Part shown: positions 6,008 through 12,552 of the stretch, piece by piece
Numbering within the stretch: position 1 is the first letter of the stretch
Layout: every line of letters starts with the position of its first letter
Assembly (NCBI GenBank): GCA_900546085.1
Contig: URBS01000058.1
Location: 1-12,552 of the forward strand
Reading direction: 5' to 3'
DNA length: 12,552 bases
DNA from: an uncultured Collinsella sp.
GTDB taxonomy: Bacteria; Actinomycetota; Coriobacteriia; Coriobacteriales; Coriobacteriaceae
The notes under the pieces: generated by a model
Seen by the model: the letters and a program-made list of their open reading frames with translations, nothing else
What the model was told of the DNA's origin: nothing
Database searches by the model: none
Translations under genes and position numbers: made by a program

Positions 6008-7561
6008 ATGGCACAGCGTCATCTTCCTGCACTCCTGATCATCATGGATGGCTGCGGCCTGGCACCGGCCGATGGCGAGAACGCCGTCGCCGCTGCCAAG
6101 ACGCCCTTCCTTGATAGCCTGTACGAGAAGTATCCCCACACCACGCTCGGTGCTTCGGGCGAGGACGTGGGCCTTCCCGACGGCCAGATGGGCAACTCCG
6201 AGGTGGGTCACCTCAACATCGGTGCCGGCCGCATCGTGTTCCAGGAGCTTTCGCGCATCAACAACGCCATCAAGGACGGCTCCATCGCCAAGAACGAGGT
6301 CTTCGTCAAGGCTATGGACGACGTCAAGGCCGAAGGCAAGACCCTGCACCTCATGGGCCTTATGAGCCCTGGCGGTGTTCATTCTCACATGAACCACGTC
6401 GAGGCTCTGGTCAAGATGGCTGCCGAGCACGGCGTCAAGACCGTTCGCGTCCACGCCTTCATGGATGGCCGCGACGTTGACCCGCAGTCCGGTGCCGGCT
6501 ACATGAGCGAGTTCTGCGCCTTCCTGGCTAAGATCTCCGAGGAGACCGGTTGCGACGCTCGCGTTGCCACCGTCTCGGGCCGTTATTGGGCCATGGACCG
6601 CGACAACCGTTGGGAGCGCATCCAGCGCGCCTACGACGTCATGGTCAACGCGTCCGATGCTGATACCGACCCCGTTGCCGGTATCAAGGCCTACTACGAG
6701 AAGGATCCGCGCGGCGACGAGTTCGTCGAGCCCTTCGCTGCCCACAACGAGGGTATCCACGAGGGCGACGCGGCCATCTTCTTCAACTTCCGTCCCGACC
6801 GCGCCCGTCAGATGACCCGCGTGTTCACGGACAAGGAGTTCGACGGCTTTGAGCGCGAGCAGATCAAGCTCTCGCACTTTGTGACGATGACCGAGTACGA
6901 TCCGACGTTTGACGTCGAGGTCGCCTTCCCCAAGACGTTCCCCGAGAACGTCCTGGCCGACGTTATCGCCGCCAACGGCCTGAAGCAGCTGCACACCGCC
7001 GAGACCGAGAAGTACGCCCACGTGACGTTCTTCCTCAACGGCGGCATCGAGGAGCCCAAGGAGGGCGAGGAGCGCGTGCTCGTCGCTTCCCCCAAGGTCG
7101 CTACCTACGATCTGCAGCCTGAGATGAGCGCTCCCGAGGTGGCCGAGAAGCTCGTCGCCGCCATCAACGAGGGTCGCGCTGATTTCTACATCGTGAACTT
7201 CGCGAACTGCGACATGGTTGGTCACACCGGTGTCTTCGACGCCGCCGTTAAGGCCGTCGAGGCTGTTGACGATGCCCTGTCCAAGGTTGTCCCGGCGATT
7301 CTCGCCAAGGGCGGCTTTGCGCTGATCACCGCCGACCATGGCAACGCCGACCACATGTTTGACGTCGCTACCGACGGTTCCAAGCATCCGTTTACGGCTC
7401 ACACCACCAACCGTGTGCCGTTCATCATCGTTGATGAGAAGGCCAAGCTTACCGGTATCGAGGACGGTCGTCTCTCCGATATCGCCCCGACTATGCTCAC
7501 CATGGCTGGTCTGGAGCCTTCCGCCGAGATGACGGGCCGCGTGCTCGCAACCGAGGCCTAA
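6008..7561 (+). CDS. gpmI: 2,3-bisphosphoglycerate-independent phosphoglycerate mutase
   Basis: GpmI interconverts 3-phosphoglycerate and 2-phosphoglycerate through a phosphoserine intermediate and normally needs manganese. The 517-residue product is full length for this alkaline-phosphatase-superfamily enzyme. Metal and catalytic residues visible by family alignment are Asp14 (IIMDGCGL), Ser64 (GQMGNSEVGHLNIGAGR, the phosphorylated serine), Asp402 and His406 (NCDMVGHTG), Asp443 and His444 (TADHGNADHM), and His465 (TAHTTNRVP). Substrate-domain motifs are GGVHSH (122-127), DGRDVDP (153-159), RYWAMDRDNRWERI and FRPDRARQM (261-269). The start has AGGA at 6001-6004, overlapping the tpiA stop. Its place between tpiA and secG recalls the gap-pgk-tpi-gpmI order of Firmicutes. 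No enolase gene follows here. A strong terminator closes the unit. Confidence 0.97.
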   Translation: MAQRHLPALLIIMDGCGLAPADGENAVAAAKTPFLDSLYEKYPHTTLGASGEDVGLPDGQMGNSEVGHLNIGAGRIVFQELSRINNAIKDGSIAKNEVFVKAMDDVKAEGKTLHLMGLMSPGGVHSHMNHVEALVKMAAEHGVKTVRVHAFMDGRDVDPQSGAGYMSEFCAFLAKISEETGCDARVATVSGRYWAMDRDNRWERIQRAYDVMVNASDADTDPVAGIKAYYEKDPRGDEFVEPFAAHNEGIHEGDAAIFFNFRPDRARQMTRVFTDKEFDGFEREQIKLSHFVTMTEYDPTFDVEVAFPKTFPENVLADVIAANGLKQLHTAETEKYAHVTFFLNGGIEEPKEGEERVLVASPKVATYDLQPEMSAPEVAEKLVAAINEGRADFYIVNFANCDMVGHTGVFDAAVKAVEAVDDALSKVVPAILAKGGFALITADHGNADHMFDVATDGSKHPFTAHTTNRVPFIIVDEKAKLTGIEDGRLSDIAPTMLTMAGLEPSAEMTGRVLATEA

Positions 7562-7588
7562 GAGAAAACTCCAAGCGTTTTCATGCGA

Positions 7589-7620
7589 GGGGGTTGCCCA
7601 TATTCGGGCAACCCCCTTTT
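7589..7620 (+). terminator. intrinsic terminator after gpmI
   Basis: Perfect 11-base stem, GGGGGTTGCCC (7589-7599) with GGGCAACCCCC (7606-7616), a 6-base loop and TTTT at 7617-7620. It begins 28 bases after the gpmI stop and should end the glycolytic transcript. Confidence 0.9.
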
Positions 7621-7627
7621 GGTATTT

Positions 7628-7658
7628 CTGCCATTTCTACCCCGTCCCTAAATGGCAG
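7628..7658. repeat. perfect 9-base inverted repeat between gpmI and secG
   Basis: CTGCCATTT (7628-7636) is repeated exactly in inverted form as AAATGGCAG (7650-7658) around a 13-base C-rich loop. There is no T tail, so it is not a second terminator. A CCCC in the loop (7640-7643) could pair with GGGG just after the stem (7661-7664). It may be a REP-like intergenic element or a protein binding site. Function unknown. Confidence 0.55.
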
Positions 7659-7724
7659 GTGGGGGAGTGTTGGAGGTTGTGGTACAGTACTGGAGTTTAA
7701 ATTGTTCTATTAAGGAGCTTATCT

Positions 7725-7979
7725 ATGGGTCCGTTCCAGATTCTTCTGTTTGTCGTTTGGGCTATCTCTGCCGTGGCGCTGACGATTCTCGTCCTGATGC
7801 ACTCCGGTAAGGGTACCGGCGTTTCGGATATGATCGCTAGCTCGCTGTATAACTCCAGCTCTGCCACGGGCGTCATGGAGCAGAACCTCGATCGCCTGAC
7901 GGTAATTATGGCCGTCGTTTTTGCTGTGTGTGTCGTTCTGTGCATGTTCTTCTTCCCGCAGGGCATCGTCGGCTACTAA
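7725..7979 (+). CDS. secG: preprotein translocase subunit SecG
   Basis: SecG is the small, non-essential partner of SecY and SecE in the protein-export channel of the cytoplasmic membrane. The 84-residue product has the expected two membrane segments, about residues 5-25 and 58-77. They are joined by a cytoplasmic loop with the family patterns VLMHSGKGTGVSDM (23-36) and EQNLDRLTVI (52-61). TAAGGAG at 7711-7717, seven bases before ATG 7725, is a strong ribosome binding site. It follows the glycolytic genes, as in many actinobacteria, but the gpmI terminator in between implies its own promoter. A weak -10 candidate is TACAGT at 7683-7688 with no clear -35. A terminator follows the gene. Confidence 0.93.
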   Translation: MGPFQILLFVVWAISAVALTILVLMHSGKGTGVSDMIASSLYNSSSATGVMEQNLDRLTVIMAVVFAVCVVLCMFFFPQGIVGY

Positions 7980-8001
7980 GCATCGGCGTATATACGTTTG
8001 T

Positions 8002-8031
8002 AAAGGGTCCCGCATGTGCGGGGTCCTTTTT
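8002..8031 (+). terminator. intrinsic terminator after secG
   Basis: The 12-base arms 8002-8013 and 8018-8029 pair with two G:T wobbles and a 4-base loop. T residues at 8027-8031 form the tail. It starts 22 bases after the secG stop. A 10-base palindrome, CGTATATACG (7987-7996), lies just before it. Confidence 0.85.
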
Positions 8032-8149
8032 GTTTACAGACTTGTAATAGAGTCAAAATATCCCCACATACTTCGCCTAACTAAAGAAATTCTCGACCGT
8101 TAACCGGAATTAGCGCCATATTGTGCATAAAATGCGCTACTGTATTGCG

Positions 8150-8237
8150 AAACGTTGGTCCGCACTGCATAACCAGCCATAACGGCGGACCGCGTTTGAA
8201 TGGTTCGATCGGGCTGTCTCGACGTTGCCCGGCCGAA
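8150..8237 (+). promoter_or_regulatory. structured leader of oppA: two tandem hairpins
   Basis: The 290-base gap before oppA (7980-8269) holds the secG terminator, then unassigned sequence, then two hairpins. Hairpin 1 pairs AAACG (8150-8154) with CGTTT (8193-8197) and GGTCCGC (8157-8163) with GCGGACC (8185-8191), leaving a 21-base loop with CATAAC twice, ten bases apart. Hairpin 2 pairs 8204-8214 with 8227-8237 (one mismatch, one wobble; 12-base loop). Neither has a T tail. The oppA ribosome binding site follows at 8258-8263. The arrangement suggests an untranslated regulatory leader or operator sites. I recognise no known riboswitch class. A possible -10 (TAAAAT, 8128-8133) lies upstream without a clear -35. 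Confidence 0.45.
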
Positions 8238-8269
8238 TTCACTTTGTCCTATCTCATAAGGAGGATGGC

Positions 8270-9946
8270 ATGGCTGATTCTATGTTCCACCAGCCCGTTA
8301 TGGGTCGTCGCGCCTTTGTTGGCGGCACCCTCGCTGCGAGCTCCATGGCTTTTCTTGCCGCATGCGGCAAGAAGGGCGGCGACGCTTCCGGATCTGACTC
8401 CGGTTCGACGCTGAACTTCTACATCAACAACCCGGTCTGCATCGACCCCTACAACGTCCAGGAGGATCAGGGCACTCAGGTCGAGTACCAGCTCTTCGAC
8501 GCTCTGACGGAGTACGACCCCGAGAAGGGCGAGATCGTTCCGCTGGCTTGCGAGTCCTTTGAGGCTAACGACGACGCCACCGAGTTCACCTTCAAGATCA
8601 AGAAGGCTAAGTTCCACAACGGTGACGACGTTACCTCCAAGTCCTTCAAGCTCGGTTGGGAGCGCCTGGTCAACACCAAGTCGGCCATCGCCACCGAGTA
8701 TGGTCCTTCCGAGGTCTCCTATCACCTTTCCATGGTTGAGGGCTATGACGATCTGCTTGCCGGCAACGCTACCGAGCTCAGCGGTGTTACTTGCCCCGAC
8801 GATGAGACCCTCGTCGTCAAGCTGTCTTCCGCTTACGCCGACTTCCCCTTCGTCGCCTCTCACCCGGCTCTGTCCCCGGTTCCCGAGTGCGCCGAGTCCG
8901 ATGTCAAGAGCTTCTACCTTGCCCCGGTCGGTAACGGTCCGTTCATGATGGACGGTAAGTGGGAGGATGGCCAGGAGATCAACCTCAAGAAGTTTGACGA
9001 TTACTATGGCGACAAGGCAAAGATCGACGCCATCCACTTCCAGGTCATCAAGGACATGGAGACCGCTTACAAGGAGTTCCAGGCCGGTAACCTCGATGTC
9101 TGCGACGTTCCCGTTGCTCAGATCGACGCCGCCAAGAAGGACCGTGGCGAGTCCAAGGACGGCTACACCATGGGTGACGGCGAGCATATGCTGCTCGGTG
9201 CCGAGCCTTCCACGTACTATCTGACCTGCAACACCACGGCCGAGCCGTTCAATAACGCCGACCTGCGCAAGGGCATCTCCCTGGCCATCAACCGTGAGGC
9301 CATCTGCAAGACCATCTTCAAGGGTACCCGTACCCCCGCCGACGGTATTGTTCCTCCGGGAATCGCCGGCTACAAGGAGGGCGCATGGGAGTTCTGCGCC
9401 TATGACGTCGACAAGGCTAACGAGTACCTCGACAAGGTCGCTCCCGCTGGCGCTAACGGCGATCGTGGCATTAGCGTGACCCTTTCCTACAACCAGGACG
9501 GTGGTCACAAGGAGATCATGGAGTCCATCATCGGCGACCTCGCCAAGGTTGGCGTTACCGCTGTCTCCGATACCCCTGAGTGGTCTGCCCTGCTCGAGCA
9601 GTATCAGAACTTCAACTATCAGTTCGGCCGTCTGGGCTGGATCGCCGATTACCCGATCATGGACAACTTCCTGTACCCGCTGTTCCACTCCGACTCCCTC
9701 GGTGGCGACAACCGCTCCGGTTACAGCAACCCCGAGTTCGATGCCAAGGTCGACGAGGCCCGCACCACGGTTGATGACGAGGAGCGCATCGCCAAGATGC
9801 GGGAGGCCGACGCCATGGTCGCTGCTGACTGCCCGGTTATCCCGGTGATGTTCTACACGCACACCATCGCTGGCTCTGACCGCGTCAAGCATCTCTATGT
9901 TGATCCGCAGAAGCACGCCGATCTGGGTACCGCCGAGCTCGCCTAA
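8270..9946 (+). CDS. oppA: oligopeptide ABC transporter, substrate-binding lipoprotein
   Basis: This is the extracellular peptide-binding part of an Opp-type ABC importer (SBP_bac_5 family; 558 residues, normal length). The N-terminus holds MGRRAFVGG, a twin-arginine-like motif (Arg13-Arg14), then a hydrophobic stretch and the lipobox LAAC with Cys32. A Ser/Gly/Asp-rich linker follows, so export as a membrane-anchored lipoprotein is likely. Family patterns include QLFDALTEYDPEKGEIVPLACESFE, TFKIKKAKFHNGDDVTSKSFKLGWERL, GNGPFMM, ADLRKGISLAINREAI, and a C-terminal region of the type FNYQFGRLGWIADYPIMDNFL. The mature protein has nine cysteines besides Cys32, which is unusually many. ATG 8270 has AAGGAG at 8258-8263. 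A TTG at 8225 in frame would prepend 15 residues ahead of the signal peptide and is unlikely. oppB, oppC and oppD follow. Peptide specificity cannot be told. Confidence 0.93.
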   Translation: MADSMFHQPVMGRRAFVGGTLAASSMAFLAACGKKGGDASGSDSGSTLNFYINNPVCIDPYNVQEDQGTQVEYQLFDALTEYDPEKGEIVPLACESFEANDDATEFTFKIKKAKFHNGDDVTSKSFKLGWERLVNTKSAIATEYGPSEVSYHLSMVEGYDDLLAGNATELSGVTCPDDETLVVKLSSAYADFPFVASHPALSPVPECAESDVKSFYLAPVGNGPFMMDGKWEDGQEINLKKFDDYYGDKAKIDAIHFQVIKDMETAYKEFQAGNLDVCDVPVAQIDAAKKDRGESKDGYTMGDGEHMLLGAEPSTYYLTCNTTAEPFNNADLRKGISLAINREAICKTIFKGTRTPADGIVPPGIAGYKEGAWEFCAYDVDKANEYLDKVAPAGANGDRGISVTLSYNQDGGHKEIMESIIGDLAKVGVTAVSDTPEWSALLEQYQNFNYQFGRLGWIADYPIMDNFLYPLFHSDSLGGDNRSGYSNPEFDAKVDEARTTVDDEERIAKMREADAMVAADCPVIPVMFYTHTIAGSDRVKHLYVDPQKHADLGTAELA

Positions 9947-10022
9947 GGGTTTTGCAGCTTCCGTGAGGGTCAAGTATTTACGTAGACCTCATGGGAAACA
10001 TACAGTTCTCCCTAACCTGGGG

Positions 10023-10028
10023 TAAACT
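10023..10028 (+). promoter_or_regulatory. possible -10 box between oppA and oppB
   Basis: TAAACT resembles a -10 box (4 of 6), but no -35 is evident. As at 762-767, it sits 17-19 bases ahead of a hairpin (10045-10072), so a transcript from it would meet the hairpin almost at once. Weak. Confidence 0.2.
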
Positions 10029-10044
10029 GGCTGATGGTAATTTT

Positions 10045-10075
10045 GGGATGCCGGTCTGGCGATCGGCATCCCATT
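10045..10075 (+). terminator. hairpin between oppA and oppB, probable partial terminator
   Basis: GGGATGCCG (10045-10053) and CGGCATCCC (10064-10072) pair perfectly. Three more pairs inside give a 12-position stem with a TGGC loop. The tail is short and interrupted (ATTTAGG), so termination should be incomplete. Such a site would leave more oppA mRNA than oppBCD mRNA, matching the usual excess of binding protein, and would also protect the oppA 3' end. Confidence 0.65.
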
Positions 10076-10103
10076 TAGGTTAATCCCTAGATAGGGGAGT
10101 GGT

Positions 10104-11141
10104 ATGGGTAAGTACATCGTTAAACGTGTGCTTCAGTTCATCCCGGTGTTTTTGGGCGTTACGCTGATTCTGTTCGCCCTCCAGAATATCGTGCCGGGAG
10201 ATCCGATCAAGCTGATCGGTGGAGACAAGGCTCTGTCCCCCGAGGTGGAGCTTCAGCTTCGCGTTCGCTATCACCTGGTCCAGACGGACGAGGACGGCAA
10301 CGCGATCCTTGACGAGAACGGCGACCCCGTTCAAACGTCGCTCGTGGACCGTTACTTGTATTACATGAACGGCCTGCTTCATGGCGATCTGGGCAATTCG
10401 TACCAGCGCAAGCTGCCGGTTACGGAAATCTTTGCCCAGAAGTATCCGTATACGGTCAAACTTGCCGCGTGCGCCATCGTGCTCGAGGCAATCATGGGTA
10501 TCGGTGCGGGTATCATTTCGGCGGTAAAGCGCTATTCCTTCTGGGATATTTTGGTAACGCTGACCACGTCGATCCTCGTTGCCGTTCCTGCATTCTGGCT
10601 CGGTATGCTGCTGCAGCTGTTCTTTGGCGTCATCCTTAAGGATGCCACGGGCGGTGCATTCTCCATGCCGATCTCGGGTGCCGGCGGTTCCAGCTCTCAG
10701 TATCAGGATTGGATGCACTATGTGCTTCCGACCATTACGCTGGCTTCGGTTTCGACCGCCTATGCTGCCCGCATCATGCGTTCGCAGCTGCTCGACGTCA
10801 TGAACCAGGATTACATCCGTACGGCAAAGGCCAAGGGTCTCTCCAATCGCGCGATCATTATCAAGCATGCGCTTAAGAATGCACTCATCCCCGTCGTTAC
10901 CTATATTGGTGTCGACTTCGGCGGCATGCTTTCGGGCGCCATCCTGACCGAGACGGTCTTTAACTGGCCCGGCATCGGCTTCGAGGTCTACCGCGCCATT
11001 AGCATGCGCGACTGGCCCATCGTTATGGGCGGCGTTACGCTCATTGTTGTCGTCGTTATGGTGATCAACCTGCTCGTCGACATTAGCTATGCATTTCTCG
11101 ACCCGCGCATCCGCCTTGGCGGTCCGTCGGATAAGGCCTAA
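10104..11141 (+). CDS. oppB: oligopeptide ABC transporter, permease OppB
   Basis: OppB is one of two membrane subunits forming the peptide channel. The 345-residue product begins with the typical YIVKRVLQFIPVFLGVTLILF first membrane segment (about 9-28) and the NIVPGDP motif. Further membrane segments lie near 118-140, 148-178, 206-226, 260-282 and 308-330. The EAA loop that contacts the ATPase is YIRTAKAKGLSNRAIIIKHALKNALIP (237-263, Gly245). ETVFNWPGIG (283-292) and FLDPRIR near the end are also family marks. An acidic stretch at 61-77 in the outer loop after the first segment looks like an insert. AGGGGAG at 10093-10099 is a strong site only 4 bases from ATG 10104. oppC follows after 14 bases. 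Confidence 0.94.
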   Translation: MGKYIVKRVLQFIPVFLGVTLILFALQNIVPGDPIKLIGGDKALSPEVELQLRVRYHLVQTDEDGNAILDENGDPVQTSLVDRYLYYMNGLLHGDLGNSYQRKLPVTEIFAQKYPYTVKLAACAIVLEAIMGIGAGIISAVKRYSFWDILVTLTTSILVAVPAFWLGMLLQLFFGVILKDATGGAFSMPISGAGGSSSQYQDWMHYVLPTITLASVSTAYAARIMRSQLLDVMNQDYIRTAKAKGLSNRAIIIKHALKNALIPVVTYIGVDFGGMLSGAILTETVFNWPGIGFEVYRAISMRDWPIVMGGVTLIVVVVMVINLLVDISYAFLDPRIRLGGPSDKA

Positions 11142-11155
11142 GGGAGGTACGTCTC

Positions 11156-12091
11156 ATGCAGGAAACTGATTCTCAGCCTCAGGAGCAGGCTACCGCCACC
11201 AAGGCCGCATCTGCTCCCGCCAAGTCCCGCACGCTGTGGGGCGACGCTTTTAAGCGTCTTCGTAAGAACAAGCTCGCCGTTATCGGTGTCTGCTGGATCA
11301 TCATCGTTGTTGTGGTCGCCCTGACCGCCGATCTGTGGGCTAAGCCCTGGCTCGGCTCTCCTACGGCTTCTGACTCGACCACCATGGCCGAGACGTCGCT
11401 GCTGGCTCCGTGTGCCGAGCACCCGTTTGGCACCGACTCTCTTGGTCGTGACATTCTCGTCCGTGTTATCTACGGCGCGCGCGTTTCGCTTTCCGTCGGT
11501 ATTATGGCCACCGCCATCTCCACGGTGATCGGTCTGGTCATGGGCGCCCTGGCCGGTTTCTATGGCGGCATCTGGGATACGATCATCATGCGCTGTGCGG
11601 ACATCTTCCTGGCGTTCCCGTACGTGCTGTTCGTTGTCGCCATGATCGCCGTTATCGGCCGTGGTCTTCAGAATGTCTTTATCGCCATCGGCATTCTCGG
11701 CTGGCCTTCGATTGCGCGCGTCTTCCGATCCGCGATCCTGACGGTCAAAGAGAACGACTATGTTGACGCCGCTCGCGCGATGGGTGCATCCGATGCTCGT
11801 ATCGTCGTGCGTCACATCTTCCCGAACTCCGTTGCTTCCATCGTGGTCTACGCGACCATGAACATCGGTGGTGCCATTCTGACCGAGTCCGCTCTGTCCT
11901 TCCTCGGCATGGGCGTTATTCCGCCTACGCCTTCGTGGGGCTCCATGATTCAGGACGGTCAGCAGTATCTTCTGACTGCTCCCTGGATGATGATCATGCC
12001 CGGTTTGGCAATTCTCTCGACGGTGCTCGCCTTCACCCTGCTGGGTGACGGTCTGCGCGACGCCCTCGACGTCAAGATGAAGGACGCATAA
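11156..12091 (+). CDS. oppC: oligopeptide ABC transporter, permease OppC
   Basis: OppC is the second channel subunit. The 311-residue product has a polar, Ala/Gln-rich cytoplasmic tail (1-25) and WGDAFKRLRKNKLAVIG leading into the first membrane segment (about 40-58). It has an outer loop ending in the family motif HPFGTDSLGRDILVRVIYGARVSL (89-112), then segments near 113-135, 148-170, 172-186, 226-244 and 278-296. The EAA loop is DYVDAARAMGASDARIVVRHIFPN (201-224). ILTESALSFLGMGVIPPTPSWGSM (241-264) is also characteristic. AGGGAGG at 11141-11147 is 8 bases before ATG 11156 and touches the oppB stop, so cotranslation is likely. oppD starts 2 bases after the stop. Confidence 0.94.
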   Translation: MQETDSQPQEQATATKAASAPAKSRTLWGDAFKRLRKNKLAVIGVCWIIIVVVVALTADLWAKPWLGSPTASDSTTMAETSLLAPCAEHPFGTDSLGRDILVRVIYGARVSLSVGIMATAISTVIGLVMGALAGFYGGIWDTIIMRCADIFLAFPYVLFVVAMIAVIGRGLQNVFIAIGILGWPSIARVFRSAILTVKENDYVDAARAMGASDARIVVRHIFPNSVASIVVYATMNIGGAILTESALSFLGMGVIPPTPSWGSMIQDGQQYLLTAPWMMIMPGLAILSTVLAFTLLGDGLRDALDVKMKDA

Positions 12092-12093
12092 GG

Positions 12094-12552
12094 ATGAAGA
12101 AGAACAAGAACTATGTGGACCTGAAGGACCAGCCGGTTCCCGAGGGCCAGCATCTGCTCGAGGTCGATGACCTTAAGATGTATTTCCACACCGAGGATGG
12201 CGTCGTTCGCGCTGTCGATGGCGTGTCCTACACGCTCGATCGCGGTGAGACCCTGGGTGTCGTCGGTGAGTCCGGCTCTGGTAAGTCCGTGACCGCCATG
12301 ACCATCATGGGCCTCATCTCGATGCCTCCGGGAAAGATTGAGGGCGGCGACGTTCGCTACCGCGGTCGTTCGATCCTCGAGATGACCGAGGAAGAGATGC
12401 AGCATATTCGCGGCAACGATATCGCGATGATCTTCCAGGATCCTATGACCTCCCTGAACCCGGTCTATAAGATCGGCAAGCAGGTGGGCGAGGGACTTCG
12501 TCTGCACCGTGGCTACTCCAAGCAGGAGGCGCTCAAGCGCGCCACCGAGCTT
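12094..12552 (+). CDS. oppD: oligopeptide ABC transporter, ATPase OppD (5' part, cut by window end)
   Basis: OppD is an ATP-hydrolysing subunit that drives import on the cytoplasmic side. Only the first 153 codons are present, open to the window's end. They contain a Lys/Asn-rich start, LLEVDDLKMYFHTEDGVVRAV (21-41), the Walker A motif GESGSGKS (58-65) and the Q-loop IFQDPMTSLNPV (113-124, Gln115), all typical of OppD/DppD. The signature, Walker B and C-terminal domain should lie beyond the window, probably followed by oppF. The start ATG 12094 lies 2 bases after the oppC stop. AAGGA at 12080-12084, inside oppC and 9 bases upstream, is the likely ribosome binding site. The AAGG touching the ATG is too close. 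Confidence 0.93.
   Translation, partial: MKKNKNYVDLKDQPVPEGQHLLEVDDLKMYFHTEDGVVRAVDGVSYTLDRGETLGVVGESGSGKSVTAMTIMGLISMPPGKIEGGDVRYRGRSILEMTEEEMQHIRGNDIAMIFQDPMTSLNPVYKIGKQVGEGLRLHRGYSKQEALKRATEL

Noticed and set aside
5136..6032. 298-codon open frame on the - strand across tpiA
   Set aside because: In register with tpiA codons, which explains the lack of stops. The product resembles no family.
5870..7402. 510-codon open frame on the - strand across gpmI
   Set aside because: In register with gpmI and explained by its codon bias. gpmI itself is complete with all catalytic residues.
7987..7996. Palindrome CGTATATACG after the secG stop
   Set aside because: Ten bases of alternating purine-pyrimidine sequence is likely to arise by chance. 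It sits between a stop codon and a terminator, where an operator is not expected.
8181..8194. T-box-like core in the oppA leader
   Set aside because: GGCGGACCGCG resembles the T-box motif GGTGGNACCGCG, but it lacks one base and has a C in place of the T that pairs with the tRNA end. No specifier stem or following terminator was found.
8121..8414. 97-codon + strand frame overlapping the oppA leader and start
   Set aside because: It needs a TTG start without a Shine-Dalgarno, overlaps oppA in another frame by 145 bases, and its product has no coherent features.
8249..9973. 574-codon open frame on the - strand across oppA
   Set aside because: Longest antisense frame, but it mirrors oppA codon by codon. 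No start signal and no recognisable protein features.

Overview
This 12.5 kb window reads like a chromosome segment of a moderately GC-rich Gram-positive actinobacterium. My best guess is a gut member of the class Coriobacteriia (Collinsella or Olsenella type). The reasons are: all genes lie on the + strand, Shine-Dalgarno sites are strong, the glycolytic genes have a marked C-ending codon bias, and the rapZ-whiA-gap-pgk-tpiA-secG order is an actinobacterial arrangement. The genus is inferred from overall appearance and was not checked against a database.

Layout. (1) 48-734: nanE, an N-acetylmannosamine-6-phosphate epimerase of sialic acid catabolism, followed by a strong intrinsic terminator (786-822). 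(2) 836-2692: rapZ and whiA, 6 bases apart. The yvcK gene that sits between them in many relatives is absent here. (3) 2693-2885: an AT-rich promoter region containing a perfect 14-base palindrome. (4) 2886-7561: the lower-glycolysis genes gap, pgk, tpiA and gpmI. A terminator-like hairpin separates gap from pgk, pgk and tpiA overlap, and a terminator follows gpmI. (5) 7725-7979: secG with its own ribosome binding site and terminator. (6) 7980-8269: a 290-base gap that looks like a structured leader. (7) 8270-12552: an oligopeptide ABC transporter, oppA-oppB-oppC-oppD. The window cuts oppD, and a hairpin between oppA and oppB probably raises OppA relative to the membrane parts.

How the genes work together. 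NanE feeds host-derived amino sugars toward glycolysis. Gap, Pgk, TpiA and GpmI interconvert triose phosphates and carry them from glyceraldehyde-3-phosphate to 2-phosphoglycerate. SecG belongs to the protein-export channel. The Opp system imports peptides. RapZ and WhiA are regulators.

I found no clear sign of a previously undescribed system: every gene belongs to a known family, and there are no mobile elements, CRISPR arrays or RNA genes that I can see. The observations most worth following are non-coding: the structured leader of oppA, the palindrome upstream of gap, the terminators inside or just ahead of expressed genes, and the inverted repeat between gpmI and secG. Two protein-level oddities are a cysteine-rich OppA with a Tat-like lipoprotein signal and an acidic insert in OppB.
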